A stretch of 64,000 bases of DNA from Plantago ovata (GCA_028274465.1 CM051456.1:50932360-50996359); one strand, 5' to 3'. Shown: positions 33,201-45,705, numbered from the stretch's first letter. Program-made: numbers and translations. Notes: generated by a model not told the origin, from the letters alone.

Positions 33201-34399
33201 TCTTTCTTGGGTAAGTTTTTGTCCGTTTCTTATTAGGAATGGGGTCAGCTGATGACGCTGCAGTTTGAGTGTCATCATCAGCTTTCCTCTTTTTCTTCTT
33301 AGATTTTTCCCTGGGTGCATTAGTTTCAGCAACCGCAGTGGCTCCAGCAGCAACATCTGTAGCTGTTGCATTCTCAGCAACGGTTGTTGTACACTTACCT
33401 TGTTGATCACCATCTGCAGCAGTTGCATTCATGGACTGATTTTCAGTCTCAGCAACATTTGCAGCTGTTGTCTTCTTTGACTTCTTGTCAGCAAGCTTAG
33501 GTCCATTCTGCTTGTAGAAGGCTCTTCCCACATTGCATACTGATTTCTTAATCGGCAATGGGTTTCTCAGCTAAATCCTAAAGTGTTCAAGGATATAGCA
33601 TATTTTAAGTCCATACATTACTGAGAAGGTAGGTGAGACTGTGTTGTCTTCAACCTTTACCATAAACTTAGTAACACAATCAACAAGTCTGTTGAAAATG
33701 TACTTAGCCTAGTTGAGCTTTGTTATGTTCTCATGGATATGCATCAGCAAAGGCCACCTTCTCAAGCCAACTTGGTCTATTCCTCCAACTTGGGAGTCTA
33801 AGACTTTGATTAGTAGCAGAGCTACTAGACCAAGCGAATGGCAGAGATGCTTTCTTTTTACGTGCTTTGAGGTCCAAGTCACGGGAGCAATCTCTCCTTT
33901 CTTCATCTTTTCATTTCCGACATCACTGTAGAAGGCTTCTATTTCTTCATCAGTGGCAGTGATATCATCTTCAGTTCCAGTAGTTGGAATCTGAAAGATG
34001 TTGGCTAAATCGATCCATTTCAGGATGATTTGCACACCTTGAACTGTGGTAGAATTCCATAGCATCTAACATACTCACTTTCTTAGGGCGAGCAGTTATG
34101 AAGAAAAGAAGGCCTTGTTGATTTATCAAGTTCAGCGCCTCTTCATTTTCCTCATGTAGTTCTTGTTCATAGAAGTATCTTATGTACTTCTCCTTGGCGA
34201 ATCCGCCCCATTGCATCATCTGTTCACACTATGCAGTGTCAGGATATGCAGGCGGCATGGGTCTCTCTGTTATTCGGTCGTTTTTCAACACAATTTTCAC
34301 TGTGTTGGTTGCCGGAATTTCAACCGGAGTAGTGCTTTTCCCAACACTATCAGCTTTGGACGATTTTGAGGTCTTAGAGGACTGTCTCTTTGGATCCAT
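30262..34399 (-). pseudogene. Third ORF of Copia C2 (extra ORF after pol), long, nearly open
   Basis: Starts MDPKRQSSKTSKSSK, matching ORF3 of C3 (MASKRQSSKTSKSSK). There is a TAG at codon 57, a deletion of about 62 bases near 34040, and two later stops near 33708 and 33572; from there about 1,100 codons are open. The N-terminal 300 residues are globular, with WGGFAKEKYIRYFYEQEL, MEFY and WIDLANIFQIPTTG. The middle is Ala/Val/Glu/Gln-rich with many VAE and VAET repeats. Then come a predicted coiled coil (VDNERRHEENLVSIKEDL) and basic clusters (SKRRAETD, NPKRRR) resembling a nuclear localisation signal. I see no signal peptide. Sirevirus extra ORFs are often called env-like; the features here do not support a membrane role. 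The last 50 or so residues of the open frame read into G2. Confidence 0.65.
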
Positions 34400-34543
34400 T
34401 TCTTATATAGTGTGAGAGATGTACGAAAAGGATAACTTGCTTTTTGACCGGAGGTACAGTGAATTCAGGGCACATGCTATAAAAATTGCAGAGAAAGGAA
34501 ATGTGAGTTAAAGAATTTTGTCTTTCTCTAACTCTTTGTTTAT

Positions 34544-34553
34544 ATAGTATCTC
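34544..34553 (-). promoter_or_regulatory. TATA-like element upstream of C2 ORF3
   Basis: On minus ACTATATAAAC lies about 150 bases upstream of the ORF3 ATG. The equivalent site in C3 is ACTATATAAAG at 46089-46097. Confidence 0.35.
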
Positions 34554-34971
34554 TGTTGTGCAAGAAGCTCAACGGTTTTGAGTTCTCAGCAAGGGTAAAA
34601 CAGAGATTCAACTGCGTTAGTGGAGCCTTTGCATTAAATGCGTAGTGGTCCACTAACAAAAACCGTCAGAGCACACTTTCTCTTTGTGATATTAAAACTG
34701 CTTTATATCAATTTCCACGATTATATTTCATGTCACGATTAACAACGATTTTATCTGTGCCACGATTAACGTCACAAATTGATTTTACCTTGATTCACGG
34801 GATTTGATCCTTTTTACCACAACGCTAATTGCTTGCTGAAGTAAATGAGAATCTTTTCAGCGATTTTGGACAAATTGACCTTGGCACTTACCTTTTTAGG
34901 TAACAAGTCTTGTATTTGCTGAAAGTTCCCCCTTAATCAAATATCTCATATTTCTTTAAGTTAAAAGACAT

Positions 34972-35334
34972 TTCTGAGTTCCCGTCTTAGCAAATTCTTT
35001 TTATATTGAGATATCCTTTGGTAAAATCCGAGAAGTGTTCTTGCTCTTTGCTGAGTTCCCGTCTCAGGTTTTTCTTTTGATACTCGAATACCTGTTTCAG
35101 TATCTTTGATTGTCTGAATGCCTGTTTCAGCAATCCTTAAAGTTTTTCTCTTACAGAGTGCCCGTCTCAGCAAGTGATCAAGTTTCCTAACAAATACTCA
35201 TTTTGAAGGAATTACTTGCTGAATGTCTGTTTCAGCAATCATGTAGTGAACTATCATTTCTTTTAGAAGAAATCAGTGGAAGGAGCTTTATACATGTAAG
35301 CATACTTTGACTTGCTGAATGCCTGTTTCAGCAA
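34972..35334 (-). repeat. Seven-hairpin array between pol and ORF3 (C2)
   Basis: On plus the hairpins have the loops TTCCCGT, TTCCCGT, TACCTGT, TGCCTGT, TGCCCGT, TGTCTGT and TGCCTGT, which on the coding strand are ACGGGAA to ACAGGCA. The clearest stems are TTGCTGAA/TTCAGCAA at 35216-35238 and 35312-35334 and GATTG..CTGAA/TTCAGCAATC at 35108-35135. A polypurine word (TTAAGGGGGAACTT on minus) follows at about 34924-34938. Confidence 0.7.
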
Positions 35335-35354
35335 TCTGCCAATTGTATCCCTTA

Positions 35355-38300
35355 CTATTGAGGTAGTTCAATCAATCTAAGGTTATACCTTAGCATTGCG
35401 AACCTATTATCCGGTAGGGGCTTGGTAAAGATGTCAGCAAGTTGATCATCAGTACCTACTTTCACAACCTCAATGTCTCCTTTTTCCACATGACCACTAA
35501 TGAAATGATGTCTAATATCAATGTGCTTTGTCCTTGAGTGAAACTTAGGATTTTGCGTGATAGCGGTAGCACTTGTATTATCACAAAAGCTTGGTGTTTT
35601 CTTTGCAGAAATACCATAATCTCTTAATTGTTGTTGAATCCATAGGATTTGAGTTGTGCAACAACCAGCCGCAATGTACTCAGATTTAGTAGATGAATTG
35701 GCAACGCAAGTTTGCTTCTTGCTGAACCATGATATTAATCTAGTACCTAGAAACTGACAAGTTCAAGAAGTAATTTTTCTATCAAGAGTTGATCCTCCAT
35801 GATCAGCATCAGAATAACCAACCAATTCCAGTCCAGAATCTTTAGGATACCATAATCCAACATTGACTGTACCTTTGACATATTTTAGTATCTTAAGTGC
35901 CTTTTTGTAGTGTGATTCTCTTGGATCAGATTGGAATCTTGCACACACAAAAAAATCATACTGAATGTCAGGTCTACTTGTTGTTAAATACAACAAGGAA
36001 CCAATGAGCTTCCTATACTTGTGTTCTTCAACACACTTATCTTCTTTAGTATAGACCAATTTGGTACCAACACTCATAGGGATCTTTTCAGATTTTTCTT
36101 CCTCTTTGATCCTAAACTTTATGAACATTTCCTTTGCATACTTTGCTTGATTTATGAATATTCCATCTTTGAATTGCTTGACTTGCAATCCTAGGAAATA
36201 ATTCAACTTACCCATCATACTCATTTCAAACTTGTTTGTCATGAGTTTGGCAAAATCATCACAAAGTTGCTTGTCCTTAGATCCAAATATTATGTCATCC
36301 ACATAAATCTGAACTAAGAGTATTTTACCATCATGGTTCATGGTAAACAAAGTTTTGTCGACTTCACCTTTCTTGAAACCATTATCCAGCAAGAACTTAG
36401 CTAAGGTATCATACCAAGCTCTTGGTGCATGCTTTAGACCATATACAGCTTTCTGAAGCTTGTATACCATCTTGGTTTCTGAGGGAAGTTCAAAGCCAGG
36501 GGGTTGTTCCAAGTAGACTTCTTCAGCAAGTTCACCATTTAAGAATGCACTTTTAACATCCATTTGATAAACAATGAAGTCATTGTGAGCAGCAAAGGCC
36601 AAGAAAAGTCTAATTGCATCCAATCTTGCAACTGGTGCATAAGACTCATCATAGTCCAATCCTTCAGTCTGACAGTAACCTTGAGCAACTAAACGTGCTT
36701 TGTTCCTTGTTACTTCACCAGACTCACTCAGCTTGTTTTTGAACACCCACTTTGTACCAATTGCCTTCTTGCCTTCAGCATGGGGTACAAGTTTTTAGAC
36801 TTTGTTCCTTTCAAATTAATCCAGTTCTTCTTGCATTGCCTTGATCCATTCGGAATGCTTTAAAGCTTCTTCTATGGTCTTGGGTTCAATTTCTGAAACA
36901 AAGCAAGAGAACAAAGCTTCTACTTCTACGACATTTGCTTCTTCAGCAAGTTCATGAGCAGTAGATACTTTGGATCTAGTCACTTGGCGTTTGTCAATAT
37001 CACCAATCATATCAGTAGAAGGATGATCTCTAATCCATTTATTAACAGGTTTTCTGCTATTTGGATCTGGATAAGTTTGATCATCAGCATGTGACTCTTT
37101 AGTATGTACTTGCTCAGTACTACTGGTATTTTGTTGTGTCTCTGAGATTGGTTCATCAGCAAATGCTTGTTCAGCATTGCTAGATTGCGGTAACTCGTCA
37201 GCAGGCACATGAAGTTGCATTGTTTCAGCAACATCCGTAGCAACTGCGTCTTTTGCTGGAAATTCTTTGTCATGAACTATATTTATCTTGTCATAACTCG
37301 GGGGAGGAGAGTCATTGTCAGAATCATCATTTAGTTCAATTGACTTGACTTGCATACCATCAGATTCAGTTCTTTGCTCGTGTATGAGTAGCTTTTTCAT
37401 ACAATCTGATATTTCTTCTTCAACAGACACTCCTTGTGACTTTTCATAGAATACAACATGCACTGATTCTTCAATCTTTTGTGCCCTTTTGTTGTAAACT
37501 CTATAAACTTTACTATGAAAGGAGTAAACAAGAAATATCGCTTCGTCTGCCTTTGGTTGAAATGTTCTTAGGTATTCTCTACCATTGTTAAGAACAAAAC
37601 ACTTATAACCAAATACTCTTAGATGGGTGATGTTAGGAGGTCTTCCAACAAATAACTCATAGGGAGTTTTGTTGTATTCCTTAGTAATCAGACATCTGTT
37701 TTGAGTATAGCAGGCGGTATTAATCACTTCAACCCAGTAAGCTTCACTTATTTCAGTGTCAGCAAGCATTGTTCTTGCAGCTTCTTTTAGGGAATGATTC
37801 TTCCTTTCAGCAACACCATTTTGTTGTGGTGTCCTTACTGAGGATAACTGATGTTGTATGCCTTTTGAAGTGCAATACTCAGTTATGTACTGGTTCACAA
37901 ACTCAGTACCATGGTCAGTTCTTATGACTTTTACCTTGTCATTTTTCATGACTTCAAGCTTATTCAACAAGTTAGGTATTTCAGTCCTTGTTTCAGACTT
38001 GTGCTTGATAAATACTATCCAAGTGAATCTTGAATAGTCATCTACCACCACCAGACCATACTTCTTACCAGCATAGCTTGTTGAAGAAGATTCAAACAAG
38101 TCCATGTGCAAGAGTTGTAAAGGTTTTGTAGTTGACGGTACTGCCTTATTCTTAAAAGAATATTTGGTTTGCTTTCCTTGCTGACATGCATTGCAAACAC
38201 CATCCTTCTTGAAAGTAACATTAGGTAATCTAACTACAAGTGCCTTTTTAGACAGCTTATTCAGCGTCTTGAAGTTTAGGTGACTTGTTCGTTTATGCCA

Positions 38301-38745
38301 TAACCATGCTTTTTCTGCAAGGCAATCATGATCTGAGACAAGGCATTTTTCAACGATTGCTGAAGACCAATCCACAGTGTACAAACCTCCTGATCTTCTA
38401 GCAACCATAATAACCTTCTTTGTCTCAAAGTCTATAAGTTTACATTCATCACTTTTGATTTTGATGAAGTATCCTTTATCAGCGAATTGACTCATGTTGA
38501 AAAGGTTAAACTTAAGATTTTTGACATAAAGAACTCCCGAAATGGTAATGCATCCTAACTTCACGTCACCATAACCTTTTGTAGAACCAAAGCCTCCACC
38601 AGCAAACCTTATTGTTGGACCTTTAGACCACCGTCTATAGTTTATAAGGTTATTCTTGTTGCCCGTCATGTGCTTTCCACAACCACTGTCAAAGTGTTAG
38701 ATTGCATTGTTTGTCTCCGTGGCTGAAGTCTGCACAATCAAGAGC
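35355..38745 (-). pseudogene. Pol of Copia C2
   Basis: Protease/pre-integrase through MTGNKNN, integrase (HKRTSHLNF, RTDHGTEF, QNGVAERKN), reverse transcriptase ([21 protein letters not shown]) and RNase H ([17 protein letters not shown]-like region) are all present in order. Breaks include TGG-to-TAA before the protease (about 38699), CAA-to-TAA at the start of the RT region (36816), a stop near 36795, and GGA-to-TGA in RNase H (35763). C2 keeps the GTCQFLG segment of RNase H that C3 has lost. Ends IELPQ then stop at 35355. Confidence 0.85.
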
Positions 38746-38752
38746 AAACAAG

Positions 38753-39123
38753 TTAATTATCCAATATTGGATGTCCATTAACATGTTCAAGAATGCGTCC
38801 AGTGGAAACCCAAGTCTTAAGTTTTTCAACTTTGACTTGTTTTCTACTTGCTGAGGAGCTAGGAGGTTTTGAGACGAAAGACTTTTGATTTGTGCTGATC
38901 AAATCCACTTTCTGATGTGGTGTCTTGCTCGGTTGACCTTTTTGCTGAACATATTTTTCAGTAAGTTCTTTTCTGGCAAGGTTTCTTCTAGCCCTAGCGT
39001 TTTGAGTTTTGTCAGAACTCTTAGGCTTGGTTTTATTCATCTGTTTGAAATATCTTTGCTGACTTTGCTTATACTCATGAAAGAGTTGACTTTGCTTGGT
39101 TTTGAAACCGAGTCCACTTTTCG
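38753..39123 (-). pseudogene. C-terminal end of gag of Copia C2
   Basis: Basic tail of gag (KSFVSKPPSSSASRKQVKVE, then ILEHVNGHPILDN and stop), co-linear with C1 and C3. Cut at 39125 by the C3 LTR. Confidence 0.8.
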
Positions 39124-39125
39124 GA

Positions 39126-39429
39126 TGTTAGGAAACTTGTAATTTTGATGAGCAATTAATCATGCTAAATTAAGGAAAGTCCAGTAACTAGTACTCTTAA
39201 GGTCCATAGGTTTTTAGAATTTTAAGGACATTGTAAAAGAGGAACGTTTGCTGAAGACTTAGAATAGGTGCTAGATAGGTTGGTTTTACCGCTTATGATG
39301 TATCTTGTTTTCTGAAAAGAAATACAACCTATTGAAGCATTTGCTGATGATGTACTTTGTTTTTACAAACAAACTATTGAAGCATTTAGAACCGCTCAGA
39401 AACCTGAAGATTTCGAAGACTGAAGACTA
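39126..39429 (+). repeat. Truncated 5' LTR of C3
   Basis: Same start as 4910. It ends at GAAGACTA, where LTR and gag share ACTA (39426-39429), the signature of a microhomology deletion. Confidence 0.8.
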
Positions 39430-41809
39430 CGAAAAATGGTGAAACAACATGATGCTACATCTTGAGACCATTAGTGATGAGATGGTTACTGTCATTAATG
39501 ACGGACCTATCAAGATCACTAAGGTTGAAAGAAGTTTTCCTCACAAAACCACTGAAGCTGGAAAGGAAACTATCTTAGGCGAACCGGTTGATACCGTTGT
39601 GCCAAAACCAAGAGAGGAATGGACTTCCGACGAAGCTAAGAGATTCCGTCTTGATGGCCAAGCAAGAAACATCATCATTCGATCAACTCCGGATACTATA
39701 CAGTGCAAACTGTGGGGTGCTAAAACTGCTAAGGAAGCTTGGAAAATGGTTCAACATCTTTGTGGTGGATCTGACAAAACCAAGGAAAACAAACTTGAAG
39801 TGCTGAAATTAAAAGTTCCAAAACTTTAAACAAGGTACAAACGAGTCACTGGAAGACTTGGACTTCAGATTCACAACTTTTGTTAGTGAAATGGCAGCCT
39901 TGGGTGTTGGAAATCTTTACTCAGATTCTGAGAAGGTGAAAACCATCATCAGAAGTCTGAATCAAGAATGGATCCACTCTCAGAACTTCTACTACAATCA
40001 AGGAATGCCAGACATTACACCAAGAGAGTTGTTCTCTCATCTTGCTACTGTCAACTACGAGACAAAGCAAAGAGAAAATGTGTTTGCTGAAAAATCGCAA
40101 AACATTGCTCTTGCTGAAAGCCGTCATCTTCTGAAAAGAAGAATGATAAAGAGTCTGCTGATGAAAATTCTTTGGTTGTCAAAAACATGAAGAAATTCAT
40201 CAGTAAGGAACTTGAAAGGCGAAAATCAAAAGAGAAGCTGAAAAAGCATCTTGGTAACAACTACCATAAGTACAAGAATGAGACTAGCTCGCTGAACAAG
40301 CAAGCTCAGCAAGCAACTTCATCAGAAGAACCAGCAGTTGGAAATGATCTCTGCTTTTACTGCAAAAAGCCTGGACACTTCAAAGCAAATTGCCATTTGC
40401 TGAAAGGCAAATCTGCTGAAAAGAAGAAGAAGTTCAAAAGAGCTTTTATTGCTGAAGAAAAGAAGAAGCTTCAAGCAAAAATCGATGAATTGTGCATTGA
40501 TACTAGCTCCGAAGACAGTGAGGATGAAAGTTCAGACACTGACGATGAAGAAGCCACTCTTGACGTAGAGATTGGCAAAGAAGTTTGTGGAATAGCTATG
40601 GAAGCTTATCCAGATGTGTCAAACTACGAGTTCTGCCTCATGGCCGGTCAGGTAAACAACCCTACCTCTGACTCAGACTCAGAAAGTGAAGACGAGATTG
40701 ACCTTGACAAGATTCAAGAAGAAATTGAAAGATTTGAGAAAACTCTGAGCAGACAGCAAGAGAAACTACAGATTGCTGAAACTCTGACCAAGCAGACTAC
40801 TGAAAAGTATATCTTGCTGAAGGAAGAGACAGAAGAAAAGGACGCTAAAATAAGGCGTCTTAAGAAGTTGATTGCTGAAGCTACAGAGAAGAATTCTCAA
40901 ATGGCATTAGAATTGGAAGAATATCAGTCCTCAATTCTAAAGTTACTTGCTGAAATCCAAGAAATGAAAAAGATGAAAATCAATTTCAAATCTTATGCTG
41001 ACGCAAGTAATACGCTGACTGAACTAAACTCTTATTTGAGAGATCCATCTCAGAAAGAAGGTTTAGGTGCAACGTATGAAGGTGATGACGTAGAAATCTT
41101 GAGTAAAGACAAATCATCGATTTCCTTCGTACGTGCTACTGATAGTGGTCAACCAGAACTCTATCAGTTTGGTCAATCTAAGGTTGCTGAAACATGCAAT
41201 CAAGTACCTATGACCATAAAGCCCGTTGTTGCTACTCAAAGTAACAAGACTTTAAAATGAAAACAGGTTGCTGAGAAGCAAACTGTAAAGAAGAAGGATG
41301 TTGTGAAGCATTCCGCCAAACAAGTTGCTGAAAAGCAATTTGTCAAGATAAAAGGCAAGATTACTAAAAGTAATCAGAAGACCTTTGCTGACAAACCTGA
41401 ATCATGTAAGGTTGCAGACACAAAAGCTCAGCATTCTCCGAAAAGTGGACTCGGTTTCAAAACCAAGCAAAGTCAACTTTTTCACGAGTATAAGCAAAGT
41501 CAGCAAAGATACTTCAAAGAGATGAACAAAATCAAGCCTAAGAGTTCTGAAAAGACTCTAAATGTTAGGGCTAGAAGGAACCTTGCTAGAAAAGAACTTA
41601 CTGAAAAGTATGTTCAGCAAAAAGTTCAACCGAGCAAGACGCCACATCAGAAAGTGGACTTGATCAGCACGAATCAAAAGTCTTTCACCTCAAAACCTCC
41701 TAGTTCCTCAGCAAGTAGAAAACAAGTCAAAGTTGAAAAACTTAAGACTTGGGTTTCCACTTGACGCATTCTTGAACATGTTAATGGACATCCAATATTG
41801 GATAATTAA
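39430..41809 (+). pseudogene. Gag of Copia C3
   Basis: Lacks the first dozen codons. It shares the +1 frame change with C1 (about 39815-39830) and has a private single-base deletion near 40119 (TGCTGAAAGCC against TGCTGCAAAGCC). The zinc knuckle is complete: CFYCKKPGHFKANC. Long coiled coil (KIQEEIERFEKTLSRQQEKLQ region) and basic tail follow. Two TGA stops (41258 and 41762) replace GGA codons. Ends ILDN then stop at 41809. Confidence 0.8.
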
Positions 41810-41818
41810 CTTGTTTGC

Positions 41819-44800
41819 TCTTGATTGTGCAGACTTCAGCCACGGAGACAAACGATGCAATCTGGCACTTTGACAGTGGTTGTGGAAAGCACATGACGGG
41901 CAACAAGAATAACCTTATAAATTATGATGGTGGTCTAAAGGTCCAACAATAAGGTTTGCTGGTGGAGGCTCTGGTTCTACAAAAGGCTATGGTGACGTGA
42001 AGTTAGGATGCATTACCATTACTGGAGTTCTTCATGTCAAAAATCTTAAGTTTAATCTTTTCAGCATGAGTCAGTTTGCTGACAAAGGATACTTCATCAA
42101 AATCAAAAGTGATGAATGTAAACTTATTGATTTCGAGACAAAGAAGGTTATTATGGTTGCAAGAAGATCAGGAGGCTTGTACACCGTAGATTGGTCTTCA
42201 GCAATCGTTGAAAAATGCCTTGTCTCAGATCACGATTGTCTTGCTGAAAAAGCATGGTTATGGCATAAACGAACAAGTCATCTAAACTTCAAGACGCTGA
42301 ATAAGCTGTCTAAAAAGGCACTTGTAGTTGGATTACCTAAGGTTACTTTTAAGAAGGATGGTGTTTGCAAAGCATGTCAGCAAGGAAAGCAAACCAAATC
42401 TTCTTTCAAGAACAAGGCAGTACCGTCAACTACAAAACCTTTACAACTCTTGCACATGGACTTGTTTGAATCTTCTTCAACAAGCTATGCTGGTAATAAG
42501 TATGGTCTGGTCGTGGTGGATGACTATTCAAGATTCACTTGGGTAGTATTCATCAAGCACAAATCTGAAACTAGGACTGAAATACCTAACTTGCTGAATA
42601 AGCTTGAAGTCATGAAAAATGACAAGGTAAGTCATAAGGACAGACCATGGTACTGAGTTTGTAAACCAGTACATAACTGAGTATTGCACTTCAAAAGGCA
42701 TACAACATCAGTTATCCTCATTAAGGACACCACAACAAAACGGTGCTACTAAACTGAAGAATCGTACCCTAAAAGAAGCCGCAAGAACAATGCTTGATGA
42801 CACTGAAATAAGTGAGGCTTACTGGGTTGAAGCTATTAATACCGCCTGTTACACTCAAAACAGATGTTTGATTACTAAGGAATACAACAAGACTCCTTAT
42901 GAGTTGTTCGTTGGAAGGCCTCCTAATATCACTCATCTAAGAGTATTTGGTTGTAAGTGTTTCGTTCTTAATAACGGTAGAGAATACCTAAGAACATTTC
43001 AACCAAAGGCAGACGAAGCGATATTTCTCGGTTACTCCTTGCATAGTAAAGCTTATAGAGTTTACAACAAAAAGGCACAAAAGATCGAAGAATCAGTGCA
43101 TGTTGTATTCTACGAAAAGACACAAGGAGTGCCTGCTGAAGAAGAAATATCAGAATGTATGAAAAAGTTAATCATACATGAGCAAAGACTGAATCTAATG
43201 ATAGGAAAATCAAGTCAATTGAACTAAATAATGATTCTGACAATGACTCTCCTCCCCCAAGTCATGACAAGATAAATATAGTTCACGACAATGAATTTCC
43301 AGCAAAAGACGCAGTTGCTCCGGAAGTTCCTGAAACTATGCAACCTCCCGTGCCTGTTGAAGAGTAACCACAATCTAGCAATGCTGAACAAGCAGTTGCT
43401 GATGAACCTATCTCAGCAGAGACACAAAATTCCAGTAGTGCTGAACAAGTACATGCTGAAGAGTCACATGCTGATGAGCAAACATATCCAGATCGAACAA
43501 GCAGAAAACCTGTTAATAAATGGATTAGAGATCATCCCTCTACGGATACGATTGGTGATATTGATAAACGCCAAGTGACTAGATCCAAAGTTTCTGCTAC
43601 TCATGGACTTGCTGAAGAAGCAACTGTCGTAGAAGTAGAATCATTGTTCTCTTTCTTTGTTTCAGAAATTGAACCTAAGACCATAGAAGAAGCTTTAAAG
43701 AATTCTGAATGGATCAAGGCAATGCAAGAAGACTTGGATCAATTTGAAAGGAACAAAGTCTGCAAACTTGTACCACTTTCTGACGGCAAGAAAGCTATTG
43801 GTACAAAGTGGGTGTTCAGAAATAAGTTGAGTGAGTCTGGTGAAGTAACAAGAAATAAAGCACGTTTAGTTGCTCAAGGTTACTGTCAGATTGAAGGATT
43901 GGACTATGATGAGTCTTATGCACCAGTTGCAAGATTGGATGCAATTAGGCTTTTCTTGGCCTTTGCTGCTCACAACGACTTTATTGTTTACCAAATGGAT
44001 GTTAAGAGTGCATTCTTCAATGGTGAACTTGCTGAAGAAGTCTACTTAGAACAACCCCCTGACTTTGAACTTCCCTCAGAAATCAAGATGGTATACAAGC
44101 TTCAGAAAGTTGTATATGGTCTAAAGCAAGCACCAAGAGCATGGTATGATACCTTGGCTAAGTTCTTGCTGGATAATGGTTTCAAGAAAGGTGAAGTTGA
44201 CAAAACCTTATTTACCATGAACCATGATGGTAAAATACTCTTAGTTCAAATTTATGTGGATGACATAATTTTTGGATCTAAGGACAAGCAACTTTGTGAT
44301 GATTTTGCCAAACTCATGACAAACAAGTTTGAAATGAGTATGATGGGAAAATTGAATTATTTCCTAGGATTGCAAGTCAAGCAACTCAAAGATGGAATAT
44401 TCATAAATCAAGCAAAGTATGCGAAAGAAATGCTCATAAAGTTTAGGATCAAAGAGGAAGAGAAACCTGAAAAGATCCCTATGAGTGTTGGTACCAAATT
44501 GGGATATACTAAAGAAGATAAAAGTGTTGAAGAACACAAGTATAGGAAGCTCATTGGTTCCTTGTTGTATTTAACAGCAAGTAGACCTGACATTCAGTAT
44601 GTTGTTTGTGTGTGTGCAAGATTCCAATCTGATCCAAGAGAATCACACTACAAAAAGGCAATCAAGATACTGAAATATGTCAAAGGTACAGTCAATGTTG
44701 GATTATGGTATCCTAAAGATTCTGGACTAGAATTGGTTGGTTATTCTGATGCTGATCATGGAGGATCAACTCTTGATAGAAAAAGTACTAGATTAATATC

Positions 44801-45331
44801 ATGGTTCAGCAAGAAGCAAACCTGTGTAGCCAATTCATCCACTGAATCTGAATGCATTGCGGCTAGATGTTGCACAGCTCAAATCCTATGGATTCAGCAA
44901 CAATTAAGAGATTATGGTATTTCTGCAAAGAAAACACCAATCTTTTGTGATAATACGACTGCTATTGCTATCACGCAAAATCCTAAGTTTCACTCTAGGA
45001 CCAAACACATTGATATTAGACATCATTTCATTAGAGATCATGTGGAAAAGGGAGATATTGAGGTTGTGAAAGTAGGTACTGGTGATCAACTTGTTGACAT
45101 CTTTACCAAGCCCCTACCAGATAATAGGTTCGCAATGCTAAGTTTCACTCTAGGACCAAACACATTGATATTAGACATCATTTCATTAGAGATCATGTGG
45201 AAAAGGGAGATATTGAGGTTGTGAAAGTAGGTACTGATGATCAACTTGCTGACATCTTTACCAAGCCCCTACCAGATAATAGGTTCGCAATGCTAAGGTA
45301 TAACCTTGGATTGATTGAACTACCTCAATAA
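41819..45331 (+). pseudogene. Pol of Copia C3
   Basis: Integrase, reverse transcriptase and RNase H are present; from 43575 to 45224 the frame is open, including [12 protein letters not shown] and YVDDIIFGS, so the RT core looks intact. Upstream, small deletions break the protease region (about 41925), the integrase (two bases near 42629) and the linker (about 43187, plus a stop near 43367). RNase H lacks about nine residues between RKS and TRLISW, bounded by a short AGTACT repeat. A 155 bp tandem duplication (44984-45293) shifts the C-terminus. Confidence 0.85.
44984..45293 (+). repeat. 155 bp tandem duplication in C3 pol
   Basis: Two copies, 44984-45138 and 45139-45293, nearly identical. 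The unit is not a multiple of three and disrupts the RNase H tail. Absent from C2. Confidence 0.85.
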
Positions 45332-45349
45332 AGGATACAATTGGACGAA

Positions 45350-45705
45350 TGCTGAAACAGGTATTCAGCAAGTAATTCCTTCAAAAGCTCCGTCCACTAA
45401 TTTCTTCTAAGAAATGATAGGTCACTACATGATTGCTGAAACAGGCATTCAGCAAGTAATTCCTTCAAAACGTGTATTTGTTAGGAAACTTGATCACTTG
45501 CTGAGACGGGCACTCAGTAAAAGAAAAACCTTAACGATTGCTGAAACGGGCATTCAGACAATCAAAGATACTGAAACAGGTATTCAAGTATCAAGGGAAT
45601 ATTCTGAGACGGGAACTCAGAAAAAGAGCAAAACTCATTTCTCAGATTTTACCAAAGGATATCTCAAGTACAAAAGAATTTACTGATACGGGAACTCCGA
45701 AATAT
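45350..45705 (+). repeat. Seven-hairpin array between pol and ORF3 (C3)
   Basis: Stems and loops: 45351-45369 GCTGAA/TTCAGC; 45433-45455 TTGCTGAA/TTCAGCAA; 45499-45521 TTGCTGAG/CTCAGTAA; 45536-45563 GATTGCTGAA/TTCAG.CAATC; 45567-45592 GATACTGAA/TTCA.GTATC; 45602-45622 TTCTGAG/CTCAGAA; and a weak one at about 45678-45702. The loops are ACAGGTA, ACAGGCA, ACGGGCA, ACGGGCA, ACAGGTA, ACGGGAA and ACGGGAA. Stems change on both sides while the loop stays, which is covariation and favours an RNA structure. Confidence 0.75.

Larger units (their letters stand above)
30262..39125 (-). mobile_element. Sirevirus-like Copia copy C2, minus strand, both ends truncated
   Basis: Reading leftward from 39125: end of gag, pol, an intergenic hairpin array, and a very long third ORF. 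Its 5' part is cut by the clean LTR start of C3 at 39126, and its 3' part by the junction with G2. The first 116 bases of its 5' LTR probably survive at 54491-54606. It is inverted relative to C1 and C3. Confidence 0.8.

Noticed and set aside
45350..45705. CRISPR-like array of short palindromic repeats
   Set aside because: Plant nuclear DNA inside a retrotransposon; repeats are imperfect, spacing irregular, and no cas genes exist.
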